Of a stretch of 64,000 bases of DNA, positions 22,448-34,490 are shown in pieces (within the stretch, counting starts at the first letter, position 1; the number at the start of each line of letters is the position of its first letter). Source of the stretch: Ampullaceana balthica (lineage: Eukaryota > Mollusca > Gastropoda > Lymnaeidae). The notes under the pieces were generated by a model. The model was not told the origin of the DNA. It saw only the letters and a program-made list of their open reading frames with translations, and ran no database searches. The stretch is from NCBI GenBank assembly GCA_944989445.1, contig CALYLW010000130.1, forward strand, positions 544,501 to 608,500, read 5' to 3'. The translations under genes and the position numbers were made by a program.

Positions 22448-22805
22448 TGCAAGCTTTGATTGGCGAGCGGCGTGCAAAAGTTGAGACATGCAAGGCGTTT
22501 ACAAACTCATGTCTGACGTAAATTGATTTAAAATTAGTTCCTAAAAGTCGTATGCTATCAATGAAACATGTTTTAAAATAAAAAGTGTTTTGAATGATGA
22601 ATGCCTTGGCGGATTAAGTGTTCGGGACGCTTCCAGAGCGTTCCCTTGTAAATAAATGAACGAAGAAATGTCATTTTTAAATGGTTGCCTTCATCTTCAT
22701 GTTTTATAGTAGCGCCGATACTTTGCTATAGTTGACTAAGAAAACATGATAGTAATCATAGCTTGAGTACATTGTTGGAACAGTAAGTGATGAAGTACTT
22801 CTGTG
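22448..22805. other. Unique sequence, no gene seen
   Basis: Follows the 26-bp array; nothing recognisable. Confidence 0.5.
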
Positions 22806-23085
22806 GCTCTAGCGGGAGATGGTTGACTTATGATGGGTTATCTAGCGGCAGATAGTGGAGTTATGCTGGGTTATCTACGGGAGATGGTGGAGTTATGCTG
22901 GGTTATCTACGGGAGATGCTTGTCTTATGATGGGTTATCTACGGGAGATGGTTGACTTATGATGGGTTATCTACGGGAGATGGTGGAGTTTAAATTATGC
23001 TGGGTTATCTATTGGGAGATGGTTGTCTTATGATGGGTTATCTACGGGAGATGGTTGTCTTATGCTGGGTTATCTACGGAAATAA
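22806..23085. repeat. 33-bp minisatellite, about 8 copies, irregular
   Basis: Units share GGGTTATCTACGGGAGATGG then TTGTCTTATGAT or a GGAGTTATGCT variant. Length varies by small indels. Confidence 0.9.
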
Positions 23086-24148
23086 ATAGCTTAAAGGTTA
23101 CATAGCTATTACTTGTATTTGTATGAAAGTTGTAACTTTAACTTTCAAAAAGTGTTTGTCCTAAGTTCACAACTATTCAACGTGTCAGTTTGTTTTGTTT
23201 CGTTATGTTTATTTTTGAACAATAAAAATGTTTCAGGATTATTAGATGTTGTTCAATTTTTCAAAATGCTAAATAAAAATATTTGTTTATGAAAGATTCT
23301 ATGAAACGGGAGTATTGATTATTTGAAAAGATACCTCAATTACAAGCTCAGATTTATTTAACTACGGGTCATTCAATTAACACTCCTTGCAACTACGGAA
23401 AAGATGGTTGTATTTTATGCATTATTATCTATATTCATTTATAGCTCAGTAATATATTTAACCTTGTTTGATTTTCGCTGACAATAATGGTTGCCTATTT
23501 ATATTCCTTGCATTTGGTGGCTATTATTGTATTACTAAAGAATGTTGCAGTCCAATGGACTTTTGTCAGCAGTTTGTCATGTCATGTTTGTGCTACGGAT
23601 CTATGAAAGTTATAACAATTAATATTTGAGTATGCGTGAAAATCAGATTGTAACGGATATAGTGATCATTATCTTCATCAAATGCTAAAATTTTAAGTTG
23701 TAATTAGTTTTCTCTTCAAACCTGTAAACTTATTTGTAATACAGTTCGTCATTTGTCAGAGCTGTAAACGTTTAATCTCATTAATATATAATCATATGTT
23801 AGTTTTAATGTTTATGTAATGTTCATCTTTGTAGACTAGGTTTTCGTAAAACAATATTTTCCATCAATAAAACAGATTGTATAATGTTAATTATTTAAGA
23901 GGGGTAAGCAAGTTTAGTTTTGGTCAAGTCAAATAAACTGACTTAAATAAGTTAGAACTGACTTTGACACAAGGCAAAAACAAAACAGCAACAACAAAAA
24001 ACACACAAACAAACAGCAAAACCTCATTTTTTATTAACATCTTTATAAAGTTTTTTAAGATAATAACCGGATGTTCTATAAATAGATTTTCGTGCTAAGT
24101 GATAAAGCCGAAGGTAGTAGGTATTTTTAATGACTGTGTCACATAACG
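23086..24148. other. AT-rich unique sequence, no gene seen
   Basis: No repeat, transposon end or coding frame recognised. Confidence 0.55.
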
Positions 24149-24149
24149 T

Positions 24150-24490
24150 TAAAAATAATGAACAGCTTTCCTTAAAGCTTTGCTACCCAAGAGCATTCTA
24201 GCAAAGATCAATAGAATTAAAATAAAATTTGTGTTGTCAGTAGATGTTGGTAACTTTTTTGACAGCACGACTCCAATTTTCCCGGATAATAATTGAAAAT
24301 ATGAGTCGATGTTTCTGTCTGGCGTAATCACGCATCTCAGGGACTTGAACCCGCACCACCTAAAGCGTGAACAATGCACCTGTACATTTAAAGGTGTCGC
24401 AAAGTCACGCCTATTGAATGTACATCAAGTTTGACCGAAAACGTGTGTTTGAGTTGAGGCCAAGTGAGCCCTTGAGTTTGACATCCCTGG
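24150..24490 (-). mobile_element. Possible SINE/hAT remnant
   Basis: The minus strand starts CAGGGATGTCAAACTCAAGG (about 24486), which resembles a hAT end, and further in has GGTTCAAGTCC (24346-24356), a good match to a tRNA B box. No partner inverted repeat and no convincing A box were found, so the class is unsure. Confidence 0.35.
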
Positions 24491-24546
24491 TCTAACATGT
24501 AAACACACTTTGAACAATAATAATAATTTAGGTACTTTCCCCCAAA

Positions 24547-24730
24547 ATGCACTGCCGTGTCAGAGACAGTGTCAGTGTCAGAGACAGTGTCAGTGTCAGT
24601 GACAGTTTCAGTGTCAGAGACAGTGACATTGTCAGAGACAGTGTCAGTGTCAGAGACAGTGTCTATGTCAGTGACAGTTTCAGTGTCAGAGACATTGTCA
24701 GTTTAAGAGACAGTGTCAGAGTTGATATTG
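24547..24730. repeat. GTCAGT/GTCAGAGACA repeat
   Basis: Nested 6-, 12- and 18-bp periodicity built from GTCAGT and GTCAGAGACA words. The Ser/Val/Asp-rich 68-codon frame is a product of this. Confidence 0.93.
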
Positions 24731-25344
24731 TGTTTCCAACGAATTACAAATAAGTCTCAGCGACGCCATAATGAGAAAAAAATGGAAACAAAATTTCCAG
24801 AGTTGTATTGAACATATTTTATTTGTTTATTTTCTTATTTAATTGACTATCACGAGGGTCTGAGGCTGCGTGCGGCAATTTTAGAAATGATTCAAACGTC
24901 GTAATCCACTAAGGCAATTCATTAAAAGATTAAAGCCAAGCTTAGAGCGCCCCATATCCCACGTCAATGATCCCCTATCATCTCCTGGCATCTATCAAAC
25001 GCAATGCTGAAAAAAGGGCAAACAACGGACAATTCTCTCCCTTTCTTCTAACAACAAAAGCCATTTCCCGTAAATAACTTTTCTTTTATATACTCCATCT
25101 CCTGGAATTCAACATTTTATAATGATTAACTGGCGTTACCCCTCCCACTACGGACCTTATCACGTACCCTTGGAAGTCATTTTAAGGCTCATGCGGGGGT
25201 ACTGAAAACAATGACAGAAAAAAGATGATATGTAATAAGAACGCTCTCTTTTATTTGTAGATGATGGAGTTTGAATTTCCCTGTAGTACAATGGACACGT
25301 TAGACATTTAAATCTTTTGATCCATGTTTTTTCTCTCACCAGCT
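24731..25344. other. Unique mixed-composition sequence, no gene seen
   Basis: Few low-complexity tracts; no frame of interest. Confidence 0.5.
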
Positions 25345-25367
25345 ATCTCTCTCGCTCTCTCCCCCTC

Positions 25368-25420
<53 letters not shown>

Positions 25421-25600
25421 CTCACTCCCTTCTTTGCTTTCACTCTATCACTACGTTGCTTTATGTCTCTCCTGCCCTCGCTTTCTCTCTTTTCTCTCCC
25501 TCGCTTACTCTCTCTCCCGCCCTCGCTTTCTCTCTCTCTCTCCCTCCATCGCTTTCTCTCTCTCTCTCCCTCCATCGCTTTCTCTCTCTCTCTCTCTTAA
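25345..25600. repeat. Polypyrimidine (CT)n tract
   Basis: A pure CT run at about 25372-25416 with degenerate CTCTCTCCCTCC units to the right, including a 28-bp duplication (CCATCGCTTTCTCTCTCTCT). Confidence 0.95.
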
Positions 25601-26879
25601 CCTATCAATTTCGGACCTAGCTTTCAGGACCAGTAGTCATTTGGTGTCAACGCAAAAGAAGTCGCTTGAAAAAGAAAACAATTGAAAAACCCATGACCTG
25701 GTGGGTATGTAGAGATACAATTTTAATACAGCTGAAGTAAGAGGGTTAATAATTATGTCAATTTAATCCTTCATAAACGATTTATCTCAACTTTCCTACC
25801 ACGGGCCCTGCCCATCCCCAATGTTATCTCATTCATCTGCTGCTTTGAGAACCCTTGCAACCCTACACTCTCTGACGCATGAGTGATTTCTTCACCGTCC
25901 ACAGCGTGAGCGTGAGTCCTGGTACACTGCGACATTAAGATCTTGTGGCTGTCCCACACTATAGAGTCGTGGCATGGCGGGGCGAGCGACTATGCGGGGC
26001 GCTGGTGACAGCGAGTGAAGGGGGAGGGGAGGGGGGACCACAGGAAGCGAGGGCGGGAGGGGCACGCACATACACGCACACAAAAAAATACTCGGTGAAG
26101 AAGTCGCGTGGGGGATCAGCCCAGGCCACCCCCACCTCCTCGCATGAACACACGACTCAGTCCCAACCATTCCCTTTGAGCGAGGAAATTCTTTATCTCT
26201 GCTCAGCGACTCACGAAGCAGAACCGTTTGTTTGTTGTCTTTTTTAATATAAGGAAAATATTTCCAAGGGCCAGAATCGGTTTGTATTTTTGTATGTGAC
26301 GGGCAGGTAAATAGACCCACAACGAACGTGGGTTCCGGTATTTGATGTCCCACTGTGAAGGAAATTAAACTCCGGCGATTGTGGTGTTTAGTTGGCTGAG
26401 AGAAGGTCCCGAGTGGTGTTCAGGGGACAAAGTGGTGACACTGTGGTGACCAAACCCTGTGGCTGTGAAGTTTAGTATTATTCAGTTTTTCTACTTGGAT
26501 TAACAGAGTCAGAAGTCACGGTAAGACGGGTGACTGTGAGAAATGTTAGTTAGAAAGACGTTTGTTGAGTTACTTTGAATGTGCGTTGTTGTTTTGTTTC
26601 GGTTAGTTTGTTGTTGTGTTGCTCTTTTTGTATTTTGTATATTTTTTAATGCGTGGTTTCTTTTTTCAAAATAATAATTAAAATAAAAGGAATGTTAAAA
26701 AGTTGAAACCGAAGGTAAGTATTTAGACTCATCAACGATATAAATCACAATGTAATTTTTGTTAATCGTTTCATTTTAGTTATGAAGTTGTTTTTTCCCA
26801 TTCACCATGCCCATCAATAATTCCTGTTTGGATAATACAAATGATCAGGCCTCTATAGTACAAGGGTATTCGATTTTTT
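25601..26879. other. Unique, locally GC-rich sequence with candidate splice donors
   Basis: Region 25940-26200 is GC-richer than its surroundings and open in several frames, none with a recognisable domain. GAAG|GTAAGTAT at 26711-26722 is a near-perfect animal 5' splice site, and CACG|GTAAGA lies at about 26517-26526. This could be the 5' part of a transcribed locus, but no exon can be proven. Confidence 0.3.
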
Positions 26880-26913
26880 ATTGTGTGTATGTGTATGCGT
26901 GAGAGAGAGAGAG

Positions 26914-26980
<67 letters not shown>
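26880..26980. repeat. (GA)n microsatellite
   Basis: About 40 GA units, preceded by GTGTGTATGTGTATGCG. Confidence 0.97.
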
Positions 26981-26983
<3 letters not shown>

Positions 26984-27211
26984 CGTTTGTTTGAAATCGT
27001 GTGTGTGTGAACGTGTGTCATTAATTCACTTTAAAAAAATTGATTCCCCCCCCCCGTCTCATCACTTGTTTACATAATTTTCTCCCAGACTGGCCATTAA
27101 AATCTCACAATTTCCTTTTAATCTTTTCGTTGGTAAATGTCAAGTTCCTTCTTTGGAAGGTGATTTAATTGAAACGTCATAAGACGTAAACTTGTCAAAG
27201 TTTTCTTTGAA

Positions 27212-27722
27212 CTATAAAAGGAGAGTTATACTTCCAAATATAGGAGAGTTCTACTTCCACTTATAGGAGAGTTATACTTCCACTTATAGGAGAGTTATAC
27301 TTCCACTTATAGGAGAGTTATACTTCCACTTATAGGAGAGTTCTACTTCCACTTATAGGAGAGTTATACTTCCACTTATAGGAGAGTTATACTTCCACTT
27401 ATAGGAGAGTTATACTTCCACTTATAGGAGAGTTATACTTCCACTTATTGGAGAGTTATACTTCCACTTATAGGAGAGTTATACTTCCACTTATAGGAGA
27501 GTTATACTTCCACTTATAGGAGAGTTATACTTCCACTTATAGGAGAGTTATACTTCCACTTATAGGAGAGTTATACTTCCACTTATAGGAGAGTTATACT
27601 TCCACTTATAGGAGAGTTATACTTCCACTTATAGGAGAGTTATACTTCCACTTATAGGAGAGTTATACTTCCACTTATAGGAGAGTTATACTTCCACTTA
27701 TAGGAGAGTTATACTTCCACTT
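27212..27722. repeat. 23-bp minisatellite, about 22 copies
   Basis: Unit starts GGAGAGTTATACTTCCACTT and ends ATA. Copies are nearly identical; two have TTCTACTTCC and one has TTGGAG. Confidence 0.96.
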
Positions 27723-28408
27723 TGGTAAAATATTTGTTTGGGCTTATTTAAAAGTACGCCGCCTCTTTTAGTTCAAAGAGAGAAGAGAAAACACAACTTT
27801 TAGTAATGATTGACAAAATCATGGACCGAACATTTTGGCTCAATAGCTCTAGATGACAATCAATAATTTAGAGTTTAGAGGTTAGAGGTTATCTCGTAAC
27901 GTAATTGTTTGGAAAAAACTATAGAGATGGTAATTATTCAAATTTAATGTGACATTACAAACTGTAGGCAGTTGCGTGGAAAGAGGAGATAATATTTACT
28001 TTGTATTGATGGATGCCATTTTAAGTCATTTGGATAGGTTTGCGTGTGTGTGTGTGTGAATGCGCCCGCGTGTTTTGAAAAAGATTACCAATTTCTTGCT
28101 TACCGCTGGTGAGACTAGACCTGACTCCTAGGTGCTATATGATGTACTAAAATAAAAAGCCTGGGGTCAAAGCCTACGAGACAAATTATGCATTTAAAGA
28201 CCAGGTTCTCTGAGTACATGGTTTATTTATACAATGCAGAAGATAGGCCAAAACACGAACTTTGTAGACTTCAAACTCTCTGACGAGACTCCATACCCTC
28301 CCCTATACTTCCACTCCATTTGTACTGACTCGCGATAAAGTGAAGTTCCATGATTGAATCAGCTCATTTCAACGTAAGACCTTTAACACTTCACTTGAGG
28401 TTATTACT
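27723..28408. other. Unique sequence, no gene seen
   Basis: Short (GT)n at about 28045-28058. Nothing else recognised. Confidence 0.5.
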
Positions 28409-28516
28409 GTATGAGTGTAACTGTGTGAGTTTAACTTGATGAGTGTAGATGTGTGAGTGTAACTGTTTGAGAGTAACTATGTGAGTGTAACTGTATGAGT
28501 CTAACTGTGTCAGTAA
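28409..28516. repeat. 14-bp degenerate tandem repeat, 7-8 copies
   Basis: Consensus GTGTGAGTGTAACT with one or more changes in nearly every copy, so older than its neighbours. Confidence 0.88.
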
Positions 28517-28866
28517 TACAAGACAACACACTGACCCATAGGTAAAAATTAATAGGCGATCTGTAGAGGGTCAGCTGCGTATCCGTGGAGCAGAGATTAA
28601 CTCACTCAACCAGGATGGCCATAATGACTGTAACAGCTACAGCAAAACTTCATCTCCTCACAGCAACATGGCCCCAAACACCATTCCCTGGTCCAGTGCT
28701 CACCCCCCCCCCTAATCTCTACTGTTGGCCGGTTCTCATTGGATTAAGTTTGATTTTTTCTTTTTATTTTGTCGTCGAGTCATCGACCTCCAGTATTGAG
28801 CGGTTATCAAAAAGATTAGCCGGGGAGACCTCCTAGTGTTATCTTCAACAAATTAGTCATCGGTTG
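28517..28866. other. Unique sequence, no gene seen
   Basis: An 83-codon plus frame (28585-28836) ends in a hydrophobic stretch but has no recognisable family. Confidence 0.4.
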
Positions 28867-30291
28867 GGTGTTTGATGTGTGGGCTCGGGCGAGTGTTTGA
28901 TGTGTGGGCTAGGGCGAGTGTTTGATGTGTGGGCTAGGGCGAGTGTTTGATGTGTGGGCTAGGGCGAGTGTTTGATGTGTGGACTAGGGCGAGTGTTTGA
29001 TGTGTGGACTAGGGCGAGTGTTTGATGTGTGGGCTCGGGCGAGTGTTTGATGTGTGGGCTAGGGTGAGTGTTTGATGTGTGGGCTAGGGCGAGTGTTTGA
29101 TGTGTGGACTAGGGCGAGTGTTTGATGTGTGGACTAGGGCGTGTGTTTGATGTGTGGGCTAGGGTGAGTGTTTGATGTGTGGGCTAGGGCGAGTGTTTGA
29201 TGTGTGGGCTAGGGCGAGTGTTTGATGTGTGGGCTAGGGCGAGTGTTTGATGTGTGGGCTAGGGCGAGTGTTTGATGTGTGGGCCAGGGCGAGTGTTTGA
29301 TGTGAGGGCTAGTGCGAGTGTTTGATGTGTGGGCTGGGGCGAGTGTTTGATGTGTGGGCTAGGGCGAGTGTTTGATGTGTGGGCTAGGGTGAGTGTTTGA
29401 TGTGTGGCCTTGGGCGAGTGTTTGATGTGTGGGCTAGGGCGAGTGTTTGATGTGTGGGCTAGGGTGAGTGTTTGATGTGTGGGTTAAGGCGAGTGTTTGA
29501 TGTGTGGGCTAGGGCGAGTGTTTGATGTGTGGGCTAGGGCGAGTGTTTGATGTGTGGGTTAGGGCGAGTGTTTGATGTGTGGGTTAGGGCGAGTGTTTGA
29601 TGTGTGGGCTAGGGCGAGTGTTTGATGTGTGGGTTAGGGCGAGTGTTTGATGTGTGGGCCGGGGCGAGTGTTTGATGTGTGGGCTAGGGCGAGTGTTTGA
29701 TGTGTGGGCTAGGGTGAGTGTTTGATGTGTGGGTTAAGGCGAGTGTTTGATGTGTGGGCTAGGGCGAGTGTTTGATGTGTGGGCTAGGGCGAGTGTTTGA
29801 TGTGTGGGCTAGGGCGAGTGTTTGATGTGTGGGTTAGGGCGAGTGTTTGATGTGTGGGTTAGGGCGAGTGTTTGATGTGTGGGCTAGGACGAGTGTTTGA
29901 TGTGTGGGCTAGGGCGAGTGTTTGATGTGTGGACTAGGGCGAGTGTTTGATGTATGGGCTAGGGCGAGTGTTTGATGTGTGGGCTAGGGCGAGTGTTTGA
30001 TGTGTGGGCGAAGGCGAGTGTTTGATGTGTGGGCTAGGGCGAGTGTTTGATGTGTGGACTAGGGCGAGTGTTTGATATGTGGGCTAGGGCGAGTGTTTGA
30101 TATGTGGGCTAGGGCGAGTGTTTGATGTGTGGGTTAGGGCGAGTGTTTGATGTGTGGGCTAGGGCGAGTGTTTGATGTGTGGGCTAGGGCGAGTGTTTGA
30201 TGTGTGGGCTAGGGCGAGTGCATGATGTGTGGACTAGGGCGAGTGTTTGATGTGTGGACTAGGGCGAGTGTTTGATATGTGGGCTAGGGCC
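28867..30291. repeat. 25-bp minisatellite, 57 copies
   Basis: Unit GAGTGTTTGATGTGTGGGCT plus AGGGC. Variants GGACT, GGGTT, GGGCC and GGTGAG are scattered, and a pair of neighbouring variants (AGGGTGAG then GGGTTAAGGC) recurs 250 bp apart (29461-29488 and 29711-29738), showing a ten-unit higher-order duplication. Confidence 0.96.
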
Positions 30292-30540
30292 TAATGAGTA
30301 ATGTATGAACGGTTCTGACAGGCTGATATATGGTGAGAGAGAAAGAAGCCTTGTAATGTTAGATAAAACAAATAATAAAAACTCCAATGAGTATTTTAAG
30401 CCAATTCCTAAGAAAGAATTTCTGATTTATTTTGAAGGAAAATCTTTCTAGATTACATTAAAAGTCATTTCAAATCAATAATTCTGAACCTAAACAAAAG
30501 AATTGCTATCAATTTTACACCATCGCATGTTTTCTCTATG

Positions 30541-30718
30541 ACGCCATACAGAGGCATAACAGCGGCTTGGCATTGGGGCATTTGCCAAGGGCGCCGGCCT
30601 GCGCCAGTTCAAAAGGGCGCACTAAATCTCTAATTTTTTAAATTTTTATTTAAATAAAAAGCGCCAAAAAAAAATTAGCCAAGTTCGTCAAAAACCCATT
30701 TACGCCTCTGACGTCATA
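30541..30718. mobile_element. hAT-type MITE (CAGAGGC ends)
   Basis: Element 30549-30710 (162 bp). Left end CAGAGGCATAA; right end, reversed, CAGAGGCGTAA. Flanks ACGCCATA and ACGTCATA match at 7 of 8 bases, fitting an aged 8-bp target duplication. GCGCC motifs and A/T runs inside; no coding capacity. Confidence 0.8.
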
Positions 30719-31473
30719 TCCCCTCACGCTGCGTCACACCAAGAATGTCTCAATAGAATGCGCACCGCGCAACAGTCTCACATTAGCATTCACGTAGCGG
30801 GAAACCCCATTAACTATCATTCTAGAAGACATTTAAAATCATTTCAAATCAATAATTTTGAAACTAAAAAAAACAACAACAATTGCTCTCTTCAAATTGC
30901 TTCTAAAATTACTGGAGTCGAATGAAAATAGATTTTTCAAAAATTCCTCTCCAAAATTTATTTTTTAAAATGTTATTAGCTATGGTTGGGCGTTTCTTTC
31001 AACCGGTTAGATTGTCAAGAAATTGACAAAATAATGATACATTTTGTTGTTTTTTTTATTTTCCAGGAAATCCAGTACACCTTTTCGGTATTTTTTTTGT
31101 GTGGCCCGTGCATATCCTTATGTCCTCATTAACATATTTTCAAAAGTCCCGAACCCTCAATCTGGTATGGTTCAGGAGGAGTTACTTGTGCAAGCTCGAA
31201 CATACAACACAGACATTTCAAATATATAAACGCAATTTTTCCCATGGGAAATTGCGTTAAAAATCAAGCAATAAATTTCTACAAGTTTAACTAGAGGTTA
31301 CCAAACAACTATTTATTTTAATTAATAGAACACACATCTAATATGTTTGTCCATTAAAGCGGAAGCGTTTCATCTCACTTTAACTTGTTGACAATAGTTT
31401 TATTCTTATAAACAGCCAAATTTAACTCTGAAACCATTGCGATCTTTGCTTTAATATCGAAGCTTACTGATAG
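30719..31473. other. AT-rich unique sequence with a strong hairpin
   Basis: Contains an inverted repeat at 31229-31258: AACGCAATTTTTCCCATGGG pairs with the following AAATTGCGTT. The 31044-31229 frame upstream has no recognisable family; the stretch may be the 3' part of an unidentified retroposon. Confidence 0.5.
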
Positions 31474-31808
31474 TTGAATGATGTTTACAATCTTGTCTTG
31501 GATAATGATGTTTACAATCTAGTCTTGGATAATGATGTTTACAATCTTGTCTTGGATAATGATGTTTACAATCTTGTCTTGGATAATGATGTTTACAATC
31601 TTGTCTTGGATAATGATGTTTACAATCTTGTCTTGGATAATGATGTTTACAATCTTGTCTTGGATAACGATGTTTACAATCTTGTCTTGGATAACGATGT
31701 TTACAATCTTGTCTTGGATGATGATGTGTACAATCTTGTCTTGGATAATGATGTTTACAATCTTGTCTTGGATAATGATGTTTACAATCTTGTCTTGGAT
31801 AATGACGT
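31474..31808. repeat. 27-bp minisatellite, 12 copies
   Basis: Units contain AATGATGTTTACAATCTTGT and end CTTGGAT. Three copies have AACGATG or GATGATG. Open frames on both strands are nonapeptide repeats caused by the 27-bp period. Confidence 0.96.
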
Positions 31809-32340
31809 CATATCTAATGCTCAACGACTCCAAATAATGCAGGAGGTTAACAGACTGGACGTTCGTTAGCCTGATGTCCAGCATCTGTCACACATGCGAC
31901 AATGGTCAATATAGTGCACGGAGATCTCCACGGCACGGGATAGTTACTACAGTTTTTGTGCCCCAAACAAACGCCAACCCTAATCACTAGAGCTAGTAAC
32001 CCAAAACACAAACATTGCGTGCAGCTGCCCATCGTAGCACTAACATTCTTGAAGCTGTTCCAATCCTCTCAAAAAGATTTTTTTTTAAAATGTAAACAAT
32101 GTTCCCGCCCCCACCGCCCCACACACACTAAAATTGAACCGAGTGTTCATGGGATACATATAATATGTACTTTTTCTGATTCACTTTCTGACATTTTTGT
32201 TTGGTTTGCGTGGTAGACTTTAATTTTTTGTGTTATGAAAAAGATTAGATTGTTCCCTTCTCCTAAGAATATATTTAAAACAGGCCGCATGTGTGATACA
32301 GGCCTGCAATAATCATTTATTTTCCTGTTATCTAAGTGAG
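31809..32340. other. Unique sequence, no gene seen
   Basis: An 86-codon plus frame (31956-32216) lacks any recognisable domain. Confidence 0.5.
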
Positions 32341-32553
32341 ACGAAACGCAGTGGCGTAGCTATGAGAGTGGGAGAGAGGTCCAAATTCGAAAGGACCCCC
32401 GGGCCCCCACTTGAGGGAGGCCCCCAAATTAGTGTCCAATTTTTTTAACATTAAATAGTATGCCACAGTCATGTATGTGGGGCCCCCAAAGAGGTTAAGC
32501 ACATCCCGGGCCCCCAAACCCTACAAAGTCCTAGCTACGCCACTGACTAAACT
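32341..32553. mobile_element. hAT-type MITE (CAGTGGCGTAGCTA ends)
   Basis: Element 32349-32545 (197 bp) with ends CAGTGGCGTAGCTA and TAGCTACGCCACTG, a perfect 14-bp inverted repeat. Flanks ACGAAACG and ACTAAACT match at 6 of 8 bases. The interior is rich in GGGCCCCC words. This type of end is common in animal MITEs. Confidence 0.87.
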
Positions 32554-32601
32554 CAAATATTTCCCTGTAATATAATTTCTACCAAAGAAGTTTTGTTGAT
32601 T

Positions 32602-32872
32602 CCACTACCCGTACCTTAAAGCTATGACCCAGTCAGCTATAGAGTTCCACTACACGTACCTTAAAGCTATGACCCAGTCAGCTATAGAGTTCCACTACAC
32701 GTACCTTAAAGCTATGACCCAGTCAGCTATAGAGTTCCACTACCCGTACCTTAAAGCTATGACCCAGTCAGCTATAGAGTTCCACTACACGTACCTTAAA
32801 GCTATGACCCAGTCAGCTATAGAGTTCCACTACCCGTACCTTAAAGCTATGACCCAGTCAGCTATAGAGTTC
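32602..32872. repeat. 45-bp minisatellite, 6 copies
   Basis: Units contain AAAGCTATGACCCAGTCAGC and GAGTTCCACTAC; two variants, CCCGTACC and CACGTACC, are interspersed. Confidence 0.96.
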
Positions 32873-33986
32873 AGCATAAACTAGATCACTGACCACGTGA
32901 CTTCCTGACCGTTGACTCCTCCAGTCCACACAATACATTTATGTCACCGGCCTTTTCTTCCTTCGCGCCCCCATCTACCCCCTCCTCCCAATACATCCTT
33001 CCCACGATCTCTCTCTACGTGTCACGCTTCCCTCAGACACATTTTATTTTCTTTAAATCCCCTTCCCATTCTATTTCTCTCCCTTGGCCAAAGATTCCTG
33101 TCAATTTGCCGTCCATGCCATACGGCACATTTCTTTCACACAGACACCACCAGTACCCACCACTCAGTACCCACCACTCAGTACCCACCACCCAGTACTA
33201 ATGTTATCTATAAGATACTCGTATGCAAAGTTGCATAGAATTCATTTTTTGTGCAATGTTTTACCAAATTTGTTGCGAGGTAATTACAAACTGATGCGCG
33301 GCGTCATTCAGATATCTGCTGCATGGCCGCGCAGCTTAAAGGGGACATTGCCCAGCACCCAACACTACATCACTTCACTAGTCTAACTCCAACAATTTCT
33401 TGCTTTGGTCTCATTGACTTCAGCCATCAAATTGTTGCAACAGTTGTCATTACGCGTCTACACAAGCAACTCAACTTAACTATACTGTAACGTCTTACCA
33501 TAGCAACCTGCGCCAACAACTAAACTACTTGAAATTTCCCTGTCAATAATTGCAATCAGCTTTAACAACAAAATAACAACTCCATAACTACCTCACTCAT
33601 CGTGTGTCGGTTCGTCTGATATTATGTCGATTTTAATATTACATACGAGCATAACAAACTGAACTGTTTGTATGGAGTCCATTTTTCATTCATTTTTTAA
33701 AGTATTCTTCTCCACCAAGTTACAGAACAAAATATTTAAATAAAAATTTCTTGTCAGTCGACCGGAACTTCCATTAAAAAATATAGTTGAGCCTCGCCTT
33801 CAGATTAACGTCCCAAATTTTAGACCGTCTTTAAACCTTCATAAATGTAATACTGACCTTAGTTAAATAGTGTTTACGTTATAGCACACGTTTGATGGTC
33901 AAATGGGCATTTGTATATTGTATCAGGATACTAACCATCAACACATTCACACACACCTCTTTATTCTACACAGGCCCTTTTATCTC
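32873..33986. other. Unique sequence with a small GTACCCACCACTCA repeat
   Basis: C-rich to about 33200, with three copies of a 14-bp unit at 33150-33199. GCCGCGCAGCTTAAA at 33326-33340 recurs inverted at 38169-38183. No gene seen. Confidence 0.55.
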
Positions 33987-34490
33987 AACAGTCCTGTACC
34001 CACACAGACCTGTACACACACAGATATGTACCCACACAGACCTGTACCCACACAGACCTGTACACACACAGATATGTACCCACACAGACCTGTACCCACA
34101 CAGACCTGTACACACACAGATATGTACCCACACAGACCTGTACCCACACAGACCTGTACCCACACAGACATGTACACACACAGACCTGGACCCACACAGA
34201 CCTGTACCCACACAGACCTGTACCCACACAGATATGTACCCACACAGACCTGTACCCACACATACCTGGACCCACCCAGATCTGTACCCACACATATATG
34301 TACCCACACAGACCTGTACCCACATATATATGTACCCACACAGACATGTACCCACAAAGACCTGTACCCACACAGACCTGCACCCACACAGACCTGTACC
34401 CACACAGACCTGGACCCACACAGACCTGTACCCACACATATATGTACCCACACATACCTGTACCCACACATACCTTAACCCACACATCTT
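33987..34490. repeat. 16-bp minisatellite, about 31 copies
   Basis: Unit CAGACCTGTACCCACA. The left part shows a 48-bp three-unit pattern (CCTGTACCC, CCTGTACAC, ATATGTACCC) repeated about three times; the right part mixes ATATATGTACCC variants. Cys/Val/Gly or Pro/Thr/His frames across it are repeat artefacts. Confidence 0.96.

Noticed and set aside
24300..24380. Possible tRNA gene (B-box GGTTCAAGTCC on the minus strand)
   Set aside because: The T stem pairs only three bases and no cloverleaf can be drawn upstream; at most a SINE remnant.
25945..26353. Overlapping 100- to 153-codon frames on both strands
   Set aside because: They arise from a GC-rich patch with few stops; composition is biased and no family is recognised.
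29470..29640. GGGTTAGGG, resembling telomere repeats
   Set aside because: It is a one-base variant of the 25-bp unit (GGGCTAGGG) and does not occur in tandem.
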